Source: Rhizomys pruinosus (lineage: Eukaryota > Chordata > Mammalia > Rodentia > Spalacidae). From it: a DNA stretch of 64,000 bases. Made by a program: the position numbers and the translations under genes. Under the pieces are notes generated by a model that did not search any database, was not told the DNA's origin, and saw nothing but the letters and a program-made list of their open reading frames with translations. Position 1 is the first letter of the stretch. Each line of letters starts with the position of its first letter. The stretch is from positions 169,505-233,504 of the forward strand of contig VZQC01006884.1 of the NCBI GenBank assembly GCA_009823505.1. The letters are read 5' to 3'. Below, in pieces: positions 32,697 to 44,063 of this stretch.

Positions 32697-34058
32697 TTTT
32701 TTTAATTTTCATTTTTTTAATTGATGCTTTGTGTATTTCATACATCATTTTCCAATTCAGTTCAGGCCTATTTCTGTTTCCCTTTCCTCCACCCCATCCC
32801 AGATCATGCATTCTGCCATAACTGTGCTTCATCTTTCTTTCAGATTTTTTTGTCATTTTTTAACAATAAGTGATAATTTATGAGTACAAACATCCTTCAT
32901 GTAAAACAAATTTGCAAGCAGTTGTGCCCAAACCCACACAGCCCATGGGTCCCACCATCCAGCAGGGGGGTCTTGTTCAGTCAAGTTGATCAATTGAGTG
33001 TCCAGACTTTATTGCTGTAGTTTCACCATTCATCCCAATTGCAACCCTTAAATTCTACCACACCCCCTCTTCTGCAGATTGTTCCCTAGGCTTAGAAAAG
33101 GGGAAAAGGGGGCTGGAGAGATGGCCTAGCAGTTAAGAGCGCCGTCCACTCTTACAGAAGACCCAGGTTCGATCCCCAGCACCCACATGGCGACTGAGAA
33201 CCGTCTGAAACTCCAATTCCAGGAGAACTCCAGTTCCAGGGGAATCCGACACCCTTTTCTGACCTCCGCGGCATTGCACGACATGGGTGCACAAACTTGC
33301 ATGCAGACAGTACATTCATACACATACAGAAATAAATAAAATTTAAAAAAAAGTAAAAAAAGAAAAGGGGCACAGGTGGATGAGAAGCAAAACAGTCTAC
33401 TTTCTCTGGACTCTGGTCAATTCTGGCTGTTTCCTTTCATGGGCTGACAGTTTGTCCAGGATTAACCTTTCAATCCTACTAATGAAGCACAAGCAATTAG
33501 ATATATAGGTATTTATACAGTACTAATTATTATGGTAGGTTACTTTGGTATAGACACAGATGTTTGGATGGTATGTTAATACATGAATTACATTTTTTTC
33601 TGTTAAATATGACAGGGTCTTACTGTGGCTTATAACATCTCCTAACCATTAGAGGATGTAAGCTTGTGGCATCAGCTGTGGGTTATTCCTCCAAGGAGAG
33701 AGCTAATAGTCAATTAGATTTGGGATATACAGGCATATGGCTGCCTCTGCTGCACAGTATTCCCAAGCAGGTGAGGTGCAGCTGGTGCTGACAAAGGAGT
33801 CTTGCTTGACTCATGGAGACCCATATTTGCTTTATTAGTTTAGTGGCCTTCGGTAACACTCTCTGGTATTCCAGAGACCGTCTGTACACTTGCATGTATG
33901 GTCTCAATACATCTTTCCCATGTTAACGTTGGGTCTTTGACAGCAGGGCCTTATTGACTCTCTTCTTGCAGGTATGCCAGTTTAGAGGCAAGTAGCCTTT
34001 ACCTTTTGTGGGGGCTTGGATCCCCTAGCCAGCATCTCCTTGGTAGAATAATCCATTG
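32697..34058 (-). repeat. R1 composite repeat, copy 2, with nested B2
   Basis: Reverse complement of R1: the tail is at 32697-32900 and the body to 34058, where the sequence enters an N gap. It matches copy 3 (42130-43253) throughout. A B2 SINE (33109-33352) is inserted in it. A 14-base deletion near 33406 separates it from copies 1 and 3. Confidence 0.85.
33109..33352 (+). repeat. B2 SINE nested in R1
   Basis: ggggctggagagatggccta to the A-rich tail, with agaaaagggg on both sides (about 33095 and 33361). Confidence 0.93.
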
Positions 34059-34189
34059 NNNNNNNNNNNNNNNNNNNNNNNNNNNNNNNNNNNNNNNNNN
34101 NNNNNNNNNNNNNNNNNNNNNNNNNNNNNNNNNNNNNNNNNNNNNNNNNNNNNNNNNNNNNNNNNNNNNNNNNNNNNNNNNNNNNNNNN
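34059..34189. other. Assembly gap, 131 N
   Basis: Run of N. The apparent ORFs crossing it are not real. Confidence 1.
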
Positions 34190-35430
34190 TTTTCAAACTT
34201 GGTAGAATATAGGTTCTTGTAATATTCCCATATAATTTTCTTGATCTTTTCCTTGTCCGTTGTGATATTTCCCTTTTCATCACAGATTGTATTGATTTGG
34301 AGTTGTTCCTTCTTTCTTTTTGTTAACTGGGCTAGAGGTCTGTCTATCTTGTTTATTCTTTCAAAGAACCAACTTTTGGCTTCATTGATTTTTTGTATTG
34401 TTTTCTTTGTTTCTATTTCATTGATTTCTGCTCTGATTTTTGTTATTTCTTCCTGTCTGTTGCGTTTAGGGTTCATCTGTTGTTGCCTCTCAAGTGCTTT
34501 TAGCTGTAGTGTTAGATCATTCACTTGTGCTCTTTCTGTTTTTCTAATGTAGGCACCCAGGGCTATAAATTTCCCTCTTAGGACTGCTTTTAAAGTATCC
34601 CATAGGTTTTGTTGTGTTGTATTGTCATTGTCATTCAGTCCCAGGAATGCTTTTCTTTCTTTCTTTATCTCTTCCTTGACCCATTCATTATTCAAGAATG
34701 TGTTGTTTAGTCTCCATGTGTTCTTGTAGGTAGTAGGGCTTTTCTTGGTGTTGATGTTGAGTTTTATTGCACTGTGGTCTGATAGAATGCATGAAATTAT
34801 TTCAGTCATGTTGTATTTGTGTAGATTTCTTCGGTATCCCAGTATGTGGTCCATTTTGGAGAATGTTCAGTGGGGTGCTGAGTAGAAAGTGTGTTCTCTG
34901 GTATTAGGGTGGAATATTCGGTAGAGGTCTATGAGGTCTATTTGGTGTATCATATTGTTCAGTTCACATGTCTCTCTGTTAATTCTTTGTACTGTTGACC
35001 TATCCAAAGGACTCAGTGGGGTATTGAAATCACCTACTATGAGTGTACTGGGGTTAGTGTGTGACTTGTGGTCCTAGAGAATTGTCTTTATAAAGTTTGT
35101 TGCACCAGAGTTTGGGGCATATATATTCATAATTGTGAAATTTTCTTGGTGAATTGTTCCTTTGATAAAAATGTAATGGCCTTCTTTGTCTCTTCTGATT
35201 TCTTTTACTTTGAAGTCTATTTTGTCTAATATTAAAATAGCAACACTTTCTTTCTTTTTGTTACCATTTGCTTGGATTACTTTTTCCATCCTTTCACTTT
35301 AAGGTGGTGTCTGTCCTTGAAGGTAAGATGTGTTTCTTATAGACAGCATATGGATGGATTCTGTTTCCCAATCTAATCTTCAAGTCTATGCCTTTTTATT
35401 GGGAAATTTAGTCCACTAATATTTAAGGTT
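34190..35430 (-). pseudogene. L1 copy A: ORF2 endonuclease half, broken
   Basis: The minus-strand translation gives L1 ORF2 endonuclease-domain sequence, including a [11 protein letters not shown] block, the conserved C-terminal catalytic histidine region, and [10 protein letters not shown] upstream. It is followed by the linker as far as the segment before the RT ([15 protein letters not shown]) at 34190. Several frame breaks occur, for example near 34860 and 35290. The RT and C-terminal domains of L1 ORF2 are absent: beyond the 131-N gap the sequence is R1, not RT. A normal L1 ORF2 is about 1,270 residues; roughly a third is present. It is inactive. Confidence 0.85.
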
Positions 35431-35514
35431 ATGACTGATAGGTTCGTGGTGCTTCCTTTTGCCTTATTATCCATTTGTGGTTTGCGTTTATGTTTCTACT
35501 TCTGCAGTTATGCT

Positions 35515-36692
35515 TGTATTGATTTCTCTTTCTAGGTGTCTGGGGTTGGTTGCTCCTTTCTTCTGTCCTTTGAATTGCTTCAAGTATTCTCTGAAGGGTT
35601 GTTTTTCCGGACATGTATTCTTTCAACTTGTTTATGTCATGGAAGGTTTTTCTCTCTCCTTCAACTATAATTGACATTTTTGCTTGGTATTGTAACCTGG
35701 GTTGGCATCAATTGTCCTTTAACACTGGGAATGCTTTGCTCCAGGTTCTTCTTGCTTTAATAGTTTGCATCGAGAAGTCAGTTGTAATTCTGATAGGCTT
35801 CCCCTTATAGGTCACTTGTTATTTTTCTCTTGTGGCTCTAAGGATTTTGTCTTTGTTTTGGGTGTCTAGCATTTTAAGTATGATTTGGCGAGGAGAATTT
35901 CTTTTCTGATCTTGTCTGTTTGGAGTTCTATGTGCTTCTTTTATTTGTATTGGTTTGCCTTTTTTTAGTTCGGGGAAATTTTCATCTATTATTCTGTTGA
36001 AGATCTGGTCAATACTATTATCTTGGGATTCTTCTCCTTCCTATAGTCCTATGATTCGGAGGTTTGATCTCGTCATAGTGTCCCACAGTTCCTGGTTGTT
36101 CCACTTTTGCGTATTTTTAAATTTTTCATAATCTTTCCTTGAGATTTTTAGTTGTTCTGTGTTATCTTCCAGGTCTGATATTCTTTGTTCTGCTTCCTCC
36201 ATTCTGCTTCTGAGGCTTTTTCCATTCCTTTCCTCTTGATTGGATGAGTATTTGATTTCCTTTTTCATTTCCTCTTCTGATTTCTTTAGTATTTCTACTT
36301 CCTTTTGGAGCTTCTCAATCTCTTCCTGTAACTCTTTGCTTCAGCTGATTTGTGTTCCCTTATATCTTTCAGCATGGGATCTTTGCAGTGTTTCTAATTC
36401 CTTCTGGAGTTATCAGTTTTTTTTTCTTCCATAGTCTTTTATGCTCTCTTATTCTCTTTTCTCATTTCTTCGATTTGCTCTCATAATTTGTGGTTCTTTA
36501 AATTGTCCCATTGTGTTCTGATATCTGTGGTCATGGGGCATCCCCAGAGGATCCCACTGTAGGAATCTTCTTAGGTTGGTAGCTTGGTGTGGGATTATCC
36601 TGCCCTTTCCCGTGTTGTCTCTTTTTCATTTTCCTGGCATTATGGTTTCTCCTTGCATGTATTCCAATGGGAGTCCTAAATGCCTCTTCTCT
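35515..36692 (-). pseudogene. L1 copy A: ORF1, broken
   Basis: L1 ORF1 encodes an RNA-binding, trimeric chaperone. Minus-strand fragments show the coiled-coil segment (NQEERNGKSLRSRMEEAEQR), the start of the RRM-like part (RSNLRIIGL near 36045) and the C-terminal domain (MSIIVEGERKTFHDINKLKE near 35677). Stops and shifts separate them, so no full protein is encoded. It closely parallels the ORF1 of copies B and C. Confidence 0.85.
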
Positions 36693-37110
36693 GTGTTGAA
36701 AGCTTGCTTTACTTGCCTCCTCTTCAACGCCTTCATAAACCCAGTGCGGCGTGGCGGGGTGCGTCTTACTCCTTCCCGTGTGAGAGATTCATACTCCGAC
36801 CCCTTACCAACTATTTACAGTGTGGGGAATGGATCTTACTCCTGTGCCTGCCTCCATTGCGTGCCAGCAAAGCACTTTACAATCTCAAGACACAAATATT
36901 TAAAACCAAAGCGTCGTGGTTTTGGGGACATAAACCTACACACAAAATTTGTGTTAACACTTAATTCCGGATTAATTTTGACCATTGGGGACTTAGTGGG
37001 CGTTATTAGGCTGAGGTGAGGTTTCAATCCCAAACTCAATCTTGCTGGAAAGCACCGTTTCTACACTGACTTTCCTGCAGTTCCGTGGGTCTCAGGAGAT
37101 GTCCTATAAA
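36693..37110 (-). other. Region upstream of L1 copy A ORF1, CpG-rich; possible 5' UTR
   Basis: The first part (36693-36740) matches the sequence just before ORF1 in copies B and C. Beyond that, 36745-36800 has about six CpG in 65 bases, unusual for this window. It could be an L1 5' UTR/promoter of a different monomer type or unrelated DNA. Confidence 0.4.
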
Positions 37111-37299
37111 GATTTTTATTTCAGGGGGTGTCCTTCCTTTGTTGTTTTTCTTTTACACATATAAACTTTATTAATTTTTGGTATTTTGAAACATTGTCTT
37201 CTGCATACATTAGTTGTTTGTTCTCAGAAAAGAAACTTGTGTTGTTAAATTGATTGTAGTACCCTATATTTCTGTGTTCATCTTGTCACTTTTGGCTGT

Positions 37300-38234
37300 T
37301 TTCCTTTTCCTTTTTTTTTTTTTTTTCTGTACTTGTGGTCTGTACTCTGTAGTTGGCTGTGTCCTTGGTCAGGGTTAATGGATCTCTTCCCTTGTTAATG
37401 CTTATTTGTATCTCTGGTGTTTTTCCCCTCAATTACTCAGGTTTTGGCCACTTTGAATAGTGTTTGGTGTTCAGTTTTGGGACCACTTTATGTTGATACA
37501 TACCTGAGGTGAAAATCATGGTCTCGGTTCTATTAGTTATCATTATAACTTTTAAGTTGAGATTCCAGGCTTGACTGCACAGGTTCTGGATCAGCAGGAT
37601 GGATGCAAGCTTTTAATTGAACAGGTTCCTGGTAGCTCAGGAATGCGATTTTTGCTGTTATTAGGTGTGCAGAGTCTCAAATCTGGATGGTACAGGGACC
37701 CCAGGACAAAAATCAGTCATGAACCAGGAAAAGACATCCTGTGGACAGATCAGGTTGAGCTGTATGCTATGAGCCTCATGGGAATACTGCCAAGTCTGAT
37801 AGGAGAAGGGAGGGAGGCTAGTAGGAATAGGGACAGGATTAAGACCATGGTAGGATAGGATCCCTGGACCTGAGGAAGACTGTGAGGCTGGATGGAAGGA
37901 CTGGGGATAGTCTCAGGGGTTAGAGTTCACTCGGACTGCAGTTTAACTCTTTGTAATCTTTTGGTTGATAGAATAGGTATGTCATTCTGTGCAAGTGTAT
38001 ACATCATCACCCAGCACTCTGGAGTGCCGTACTGTTCCTCACTGTGGATTCTACTACAGAATATGAAATCCCAACTCATAGTCTTGACACTCATTTGATG
38101 CTCTGTGTTGGAAAATGTGTTTAGATACTTAGGCAGTGTGTCTCCTTTGCTTTGAGAATCTCTCAAAAAAATATCCACAATCCCTTTCCTCTATGAAGAC
38201 TTTTCTGACACTTTTATGTAAAAACTTTAATTAA
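37300..38234. repeat. Tandem ~0.93-kb unit, first copy
   Basis: The segment from the poly(T) run to taaaaactttaattaa is repeated at 38260-39165 in the same order. Differences are dominated by single-base insertions and deletions. No repeat family or coding region is recognised within it. Confidence 0.85.
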
Positions 38235-38259
38235 NTATCTTGGTTATTCATCTTGTCAT

Positions 38260-39165
38260 CTTGTTGGTGTTTTTTTTTTTTTTTTTTTTTTTTTTTTCTG
38301 ATACCTGTGTGTCTGTACTTCTGTAGTGCTGTGTCTTGGTATGGGTAATGGATCTCTTCCTTGTTTAATGCTTATTTGTATCTTCTTTGTTTTTCCCCCA
38401 AGTTATCAGGTTATGGCCCAGCTGAATAGTGCTTGGTGTTCAGTTTTGGGACCACTTTATGTTGATACATACCTGAGGTGAAAATCATGGTCTCGGTTCT
38501 ATTAGTTATCATTATAACTTTTAAGTTGAGATTCCAGGCTTGACTGCACAGGTTCTGGATCAGCAGGATGGGATGCAAGCTTTTAATTGAACAGGTTCGC
38601 TGGTAGCTCAGGATGCGATTTTGCTGTTTTAGGGGTGCAGAGCTCAATTGGATGGATACAGGGAGACCCCAGGGACAAAATTCAGTCAGAAACAGGAAAG
38701 AATCCTGGAGATTCAGGTTGAGCTGATGGATGAGCTCATGGGAATGACTGCCAAGTCTGAAGGAGCTTACAGATCCATGATAGGATAGGATCCCTGACCT
38801 GAGGAAGTGTGAAGGCTGAGATGGAAGGACCTGAGGGAGTCTCAGGGGTAGAGTTCACTCAGGACTGCAGTCTTAACTCTTTGTAATCTTTTTGGTTGAT
38901 AGAATAGGTATGTCATTCTGTGCAAGTGTATACATCATCACCCAGCACTCTGGAGTGCCGTACTGTTCCTCACTGTGGATTCTACTACAGAATATGAAAT
39001 CCCAACTCATAGTCTTGACACATCATTTGATGCTCTGTGTTTGGAAAATGTGTTTTATATACTTTAGGCAGTGTGTCTCCTTTGCTTTGAGAATCTCTCT
39101 ATCCACAATCCACTTTCCTCTATGAAGACTTTTCTGACACTTTTATGTAAAAACTTTAATTAGAC
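38260..39165. repeat. Tandem ~0.9-kb unit, second copy
   Basis: It follows a single N at 38235. Blocks such as gttcagttttgggaccactt and atcatcacccagcactctgg are exact copies of 37469 and 38003. Most likely an unmerged duplicate made during gap filling. Confidence 0.85.
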
Positions 39166-39771
39166 ATTGTACTTAATAGTATCCAAGTAGATTATTTTAT
39201 TTTACTGACTCATTACTAGACTGAGATCATCCTCAAAAATGAAGGGGCCTTATTGTCTCCTCACAGCCTATTATATGCTTTGCATGAAAATCATAGTATA
39301 TTCTAAGTACTGAAGAAATATTTACATTGAATTCAGCTATTATTAGTAATGGTAGTAACTTCACAAGTCTATGTTAGAATTGAACTCTTATGGGAAAGTT
39401 TGTAATTCATTGTTATCAGAAGTTGTGTTCAAAAGCAAAATTTCTTAAGGGTTTTCTTTTCTATGACGTTTTTCTTAACAAGTTGACACTTCAAAATACT
39501 AGGAAGAATGTCATGGATTGTAAGATACTCAGGAATTAACCTAGTGAAAAGTCTGTGGGAACTGTTAACTCCCCAAGAAGAATCACAGCAGAAGGGTAAG
39601 AAGACTAGGGAACCATGATTGCTGTACTTGATTGAAAGTAGTGCTCTGTTGATTTCTGGTAGGAACTTCATACTATCGAAATTTTGTTCTTTCTCTAGAT
39701 TCTGTTAAGAAGAGACTAGTATAATAAAAGATGTTGACAATGATACAAATAAAAATTCAAATTCTGAGGAG
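39166..39771. other. Unassigned stretch
   Basis: AT-rich. No feature supported. Confidence 0.35.
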
Positions 39772-40181
39772 GATTCTAGTTTGCTTTTCCATTGCTGTGA
39801 AAAAATGCTTTGACCAATACCAGTTTGGGGAGGAAAATGTTTATTTGGCTTAAATCTCCCAGGTCATAGTTTAACACTGAGGGAGGCTAAGGTAAGAACC
39901 CAGGGCAGGAAACTGGAAGAAGGAACTGAAGCACAAGCCATGGAGAAATACTGCTTATTGGCTTGCTCCCCTGGCCTGTACTCAACTTGCTTTCTTATAC
40001 AATACACAACAACATGCCCAGGGGTGGCACCACCCACAGTGGGCTGGACCCTCCCAGATCACTCAGCATTCATGAAAGCGCCCCACAGACATGACCATAG
40101 CCAGTCCATTTAATGTGATTCCCCAATTGATGGTTCCTCAATCCAGGTATGTCAAGATGGCAACTAAAGCTATCCAGCACA
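39772..40181 (-). repeat. Solo MaLR LTR
   Basis: Reverse complement of the LTR at 4207-4614. It starts with a degraded end (attctagtttgc), carries caccacccacagtgggctgg, and ends agctatccagcaca. Flanking ggagg (39768) and ggaga (40182) may be a degraded 5-base target duplication. Its lone state suggests LTR-LTR recombination. Confidence 0.8.
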
Positions 40182-40230
40182 GGAGAAAACATTTTAACCA
40201 TGGAAATATATTCCAAAGGACTATTAAAAG

Positions 40231-40460
40231 GATATGATGGGGGCTGGAGGGATGGCCTCTGACAGAGGACCCGGGTTCGATCCCCAGCATCCACATGGTG
40301 GCTGAGATACGTCTGTGACTCCAGTTCCAGGAGAACTCCAGTTCCAGGGGAATTGAGACTCTCTTCTGACCTCCGTAGCATAGTGCGACACGGGTGCGCA
40401 GACCTGCATGCAGACAATACATTCATACACATAAAAATAAATAAATAAATAAAAATTAAA
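40231..40460 (+). repeat. B2 SINE with deleted promoter box A region
   Basis: gggggctggagggatggcct is followed directly by ctgacagaggacccgggttc, so the usual agcggttaagagc segment is missing. It is flanked by near-identical aaaggatatgatggg (40216) and aaagggtatgatggg (about 40462). Confidence 0.92.
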
Positions 40461-40473
40461 AAAAGGGTATGAT

Positions 40474-40770
40474 GGGTTGGGGAGCTGGCTCACTGGGTAA
40501 AGGAATTGCTGCACAATTGTGAGGATCTGAGTTTGGAGCCTGTGAACCACACAACACCTGATATGTCAGAGCATATCTGTAATCTCATGTTCCTATAGCG
40601 AAAAAAAGAGGCAAAAAATGACACTTCTTTGAGACTCTCAAGTCAACTATGCTGTAGGAAGAAGAAGCAAACAATGGGAAAGTCCATCTCAAACAAGGGG
40701 GAAGGTGAAGACTGACATATGAGCTTGTCTTCTGACCTCCACGTGCATGCTATGGCTTGCATCTCACATA
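40474..40770 (+). repeat. B4-type SINE
   Basis: tggggagctggctcactggg (tRNA-like head), a degraded B1-like centre, and tcttctgacctccacgtgca near the end. Confidence 0.6.
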
Positions 40771-40984
40771 CTGTATTGACTGTTATTTGCTTAGACTTTA
40801 TTTTCCAAGCCTGTGAATAAACTCTGTGCTTCAGGTGGTCTTGGGAGATCTCCCTCATTAATATTTTCAAAAAATGAGAATTTCCTTTTTTTAAAGGTAG
40901 AATCTTTCATTTTGGATATATGCCATCTTTTAAAAAATCATTCTTCCATTGATAGGCACTTTGGTTGTTTACATACCTTAAACA

Positions 40985-41690
40985 ATGCTGTTCATTATGT
41001 ATTTTTTATGAATTTTTGTGTATTTCATGCAGTACATCTTGAACACATTTAGAGTCCCTTACATATCTTCCCCCACCCCTTAGACCCCTAACTGAGTTCA
41101 TCCATTCTGTACTATGTGTTAAGGCCTATTGAACAAGTTTGTGTCCCCAAATGTCCCTTGGTTTGCATTCATCACCTGGTCAGATTATCTATTGTCACTT
41201 CCTTAAAGAAGATCAAGTCTCCTTGACCTAGCAATGATCAGTTGCCAATAGTTGTGGCTTTCTACCCATTTTCCTAGTTCTACTCTGGTTTTAGTTTGTG
41301 TGAGTTTGCATGGGTATTGTGTATGCTGTCACCATTGCTATAAGTTCATATGAGCAACTTTCTAGAAGCCTACAAAACTGTTTTTTGTAGTCAGCCACCA
41401 CTCTTGGCTCTTACAACATTTTACCCCCTCTTCTAAAGTGACTCCTAAGTCCTGGGTGGATAAGGTTTGGAATAGGAGTTCTATAAAGGGACACACACTT
41501 AGTAGTCTCTTATTTTCTCTACACTTGTGCCATTCTTGCATGAGGTACTCTTGCATGAGGAGGCGTCTCTGGTGATAGTTGAGAGATACATTAATATTCT
41601 TTCTAACCCCTGTTCTACTATGTTCCATGAGCTTCAGGTGTAGAAGTTCCATTATAGATGTGTCACTTAGGTCTGGGCATCTCACAGACA
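40985..41690 (-). repeat. L1 3'-UTR fragment, old
   Basis: Reversed tail (gtgtatttcatgcagtacat) and ordered blocks shared with 17880-18560 show the same old L1 3' UTR. Confidence 0.7.
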
Positions 41691-42129
41691 CTTATTCTTT
41701 GTACGTGATTAGTTGTAGAACCCTGTAATAGTCTCTAACTGAAAGGTTGACCCGTCTGAACACTGAAAGGAAGAAAAGCCTCAGATTGCCATAAACATCG
41801 AACCCTTCTGTGGATCCTACATGTAACAACTATCTATAATGAGTCCTAATGAAACTTATACCTTCTAGGTGCAACAAAGGTTTTGATATGACTTTCTTGC
41901 CTCCCCCCCCATAGAACAAGGAGAAATATGACGATGATGATGTCATTTTCCAACTGTAAATTGGAGACAACTATTATAGAGGTAATCTCTTATAAAACCG
42001 GTAAAAATGCCTTCTTTAATTGACTAATAGACATAAGAACTGTGAAAAGGATTATACTCTGTTCAGAACCAAATATAATACTAAAGTCCTTGGGCTATGC
42101 ACTTAGGCAAAGTATATTAATGCAGGAGC
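41691..42129. other. Unassigned stretch before R1 copy 3
   Basis: No repeat recognised. It may include the 5' boundary of R1, which cannot be placed because copy 2 enters an N gap at the matching point. Confidence 0.35.
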
Positions 42130-43253
42130 TCTGACATCAGCAATGGATTGTTCTACCAGGGGGATGTTGGCCAGGGGATCCAAGGCCCCACAAAAGGTAA
42201 GGGCTCCTTGCCCCTAAGTTGGGATACCTGCAGGAGGAGAGGCGATAAGACCCTGCTGCCGAAGACCTGACGTTAACATGGGAGGGATGTATTGAGACCG
42301 CACATGCAAGGGTACAGATGGCCTCTGGAATGCCAGAGAGTGTTCCCAAAGGCCACTAAACCAATAAAGCAAATACGGGTCTCCCTGAGTCAAGCAAGAC
42401 TCCACCATCAGCACCAGCTACACTTCACCTGCCTGGAAATACTGTGCAGCAGAGGCAGCCATGTGCCTGTATATCCCAAATCTAATTGGCTGTTGGCTCT
42501 CTCCTTGGAGGAATAACCCATGGCTGATGCCACAAGCCTACATCCTCTACAGGTTAGGAGATGTCATAAGCCACAGTAAGACCCTGTTATATTTATCAGG
42601 GGGTAAAAATGTAATTCATGAATTAACATATCATCCAAACATATGTGTCTATGCCAAAGTAACCTACCATAACTATTAGTGCTGCTTAAATACCTATATA
42701 TCTAATTGCTTGTGCTTCATTAGTAGGATCGAAAGGTTACTCCTGAACAAACTGTCAGCCCATGAAAGGAAACAGCCAGAATTGACCAGAATCCAAGTCA
42801 ACAGCTCCAGAGAGAGAGGACAGTTTTACTTCTCATCCACCTGTGCCCCTTTTCTAAGCCTAGGGAACAATCTGCGGAAGAGGGGGCGTGGTAGAATGTA
42901 AAGGCTGCGATTGGGGTGAACGGTGAAACTACAGCGATGTAGTCTGGACACTCATTTGATCAACTTGATTGAACAAACAACCTGTCAACCTCCACTGAAT
43001 GGTGGGACTGTGGGGGTTTGGGCACAACAGTCTATAGATTGGTTTTGCACGAAGGATGCTTATACTCATGGATTATCACTTATAGCTAAAAAATGAAAAA
43101 AAAATAAACCTGAAAGATGCAGGACAGTTATGGCAGAATACATGATCTGGGATGGGGTGGGGGTGGGGGGGAAGGGAAAGGGAAATATGCCTGATCTGAA
43201 TTGGAAAATGATGTATAAAATGCACAAACCATCAATAAAAATTAAAAAAAAAT
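42130..43253 (+). repeat. R1 composite repeat, copy 3 (longest)
   Basis: It extends from about catcagcaatggattgttct to the A-rich tail after aaaccatcaataaaaa. The whole length parallels copy 2 reversed, and 42558 onward parallels copy 1. No L1 ORF2 C-terminus precedes it. This is the best template for defining the family. Confidence 0.85.
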
Positions 43254-43259
43254 AAGCTT

Positions 43260-43584
43260 CTTTTATGAGTGGTGACAGGTATACTTGTCTATAATTATAA
43301 GGACACATATTTAGCCAACAGAAGGAAACTGCATTTGTCTAGGTATGGGACAGACAGGGTTGAGTCAAGGATCTATGACCTTTCCAGCCATGTGTATTGT
43401 TTGCCTATCTTGACTACAGTTCTACAGTGAGCATGGGAGCGCACATCTCTTTGACACACTGACTTGTTATTATGGGAATGTACTCAGAAGTGAGATTTCT
43501 GGGTATTATGGTATATCTGGTAATCTTCGAATATATTTGAACAAAATTGTATTTACATCTAATTTTGTGTGTCTATGTGACCAT
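43260..43584 (-). repeat. Possible ancient L1 remnant
   Basis: gagcatgggagcgcacatct and aagtgagatttctgggtatt resemble the reversed old L1 ORF2 end. The match is weak and covers only 43420-43540 well. Confidence 0.35.
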
Positions 43585-43785
43585 ATGTCACATGCTACTG
43601 AGTGTTTTGTGTGTATGCATGTAGGTGCACCACATGCTTACACTGCCTGTGGGGTCAGAAGAATGAACAGGATCCTGTGGAACTGGAGTTACAGACAGTT
43701 GTAAGCTGCCATGTGGGTTTAGAGAACCAAAACACAGACTCTCCTGTATACTGAGAAATGCTCTTAACTGCTAGTTCTCTTTCCA
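43585..43785 (-). repeat. B3-type SINE
   Basis: tgtggaactggagttacaga and tgccatgtgggtttagagaa in reversed B3 order. Confidence 0.7.
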
Positions 43786-43794
43786 TATATAATT

Positions 43795-43972
43795 TTTATT
43801 GTGTCAGTGTCAGTGTGCATGGCAATGTGTGACACAACTTATTAGTGGAAGTTAGGACAACATTGTGGAGTTCTTTCTTTCTACCTCTATGTGTGTTCTG
43901 GGATCAAACTCAGCTATCCAGGCTTGTGTAATAAGCAGTTTTACCTACTGAGTTATTTTTCTGGCCCTATAT
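43795..43972 (-). repeat. B4-type SINE fragment
   Basis: ttctgggatcaaactcagct ... tacctactgagttatttttc in reversed tRNA-like order. Confidence 0.55.
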
Positions 43973-44063
43973 CTCATTTTATATGGTCAGTTTTCCTTGC
44001 TTATGTAAAAATTTCAGAATGAAAATAAATTACACTGAGCACTTAGTTCCAAATTATTGGAAA

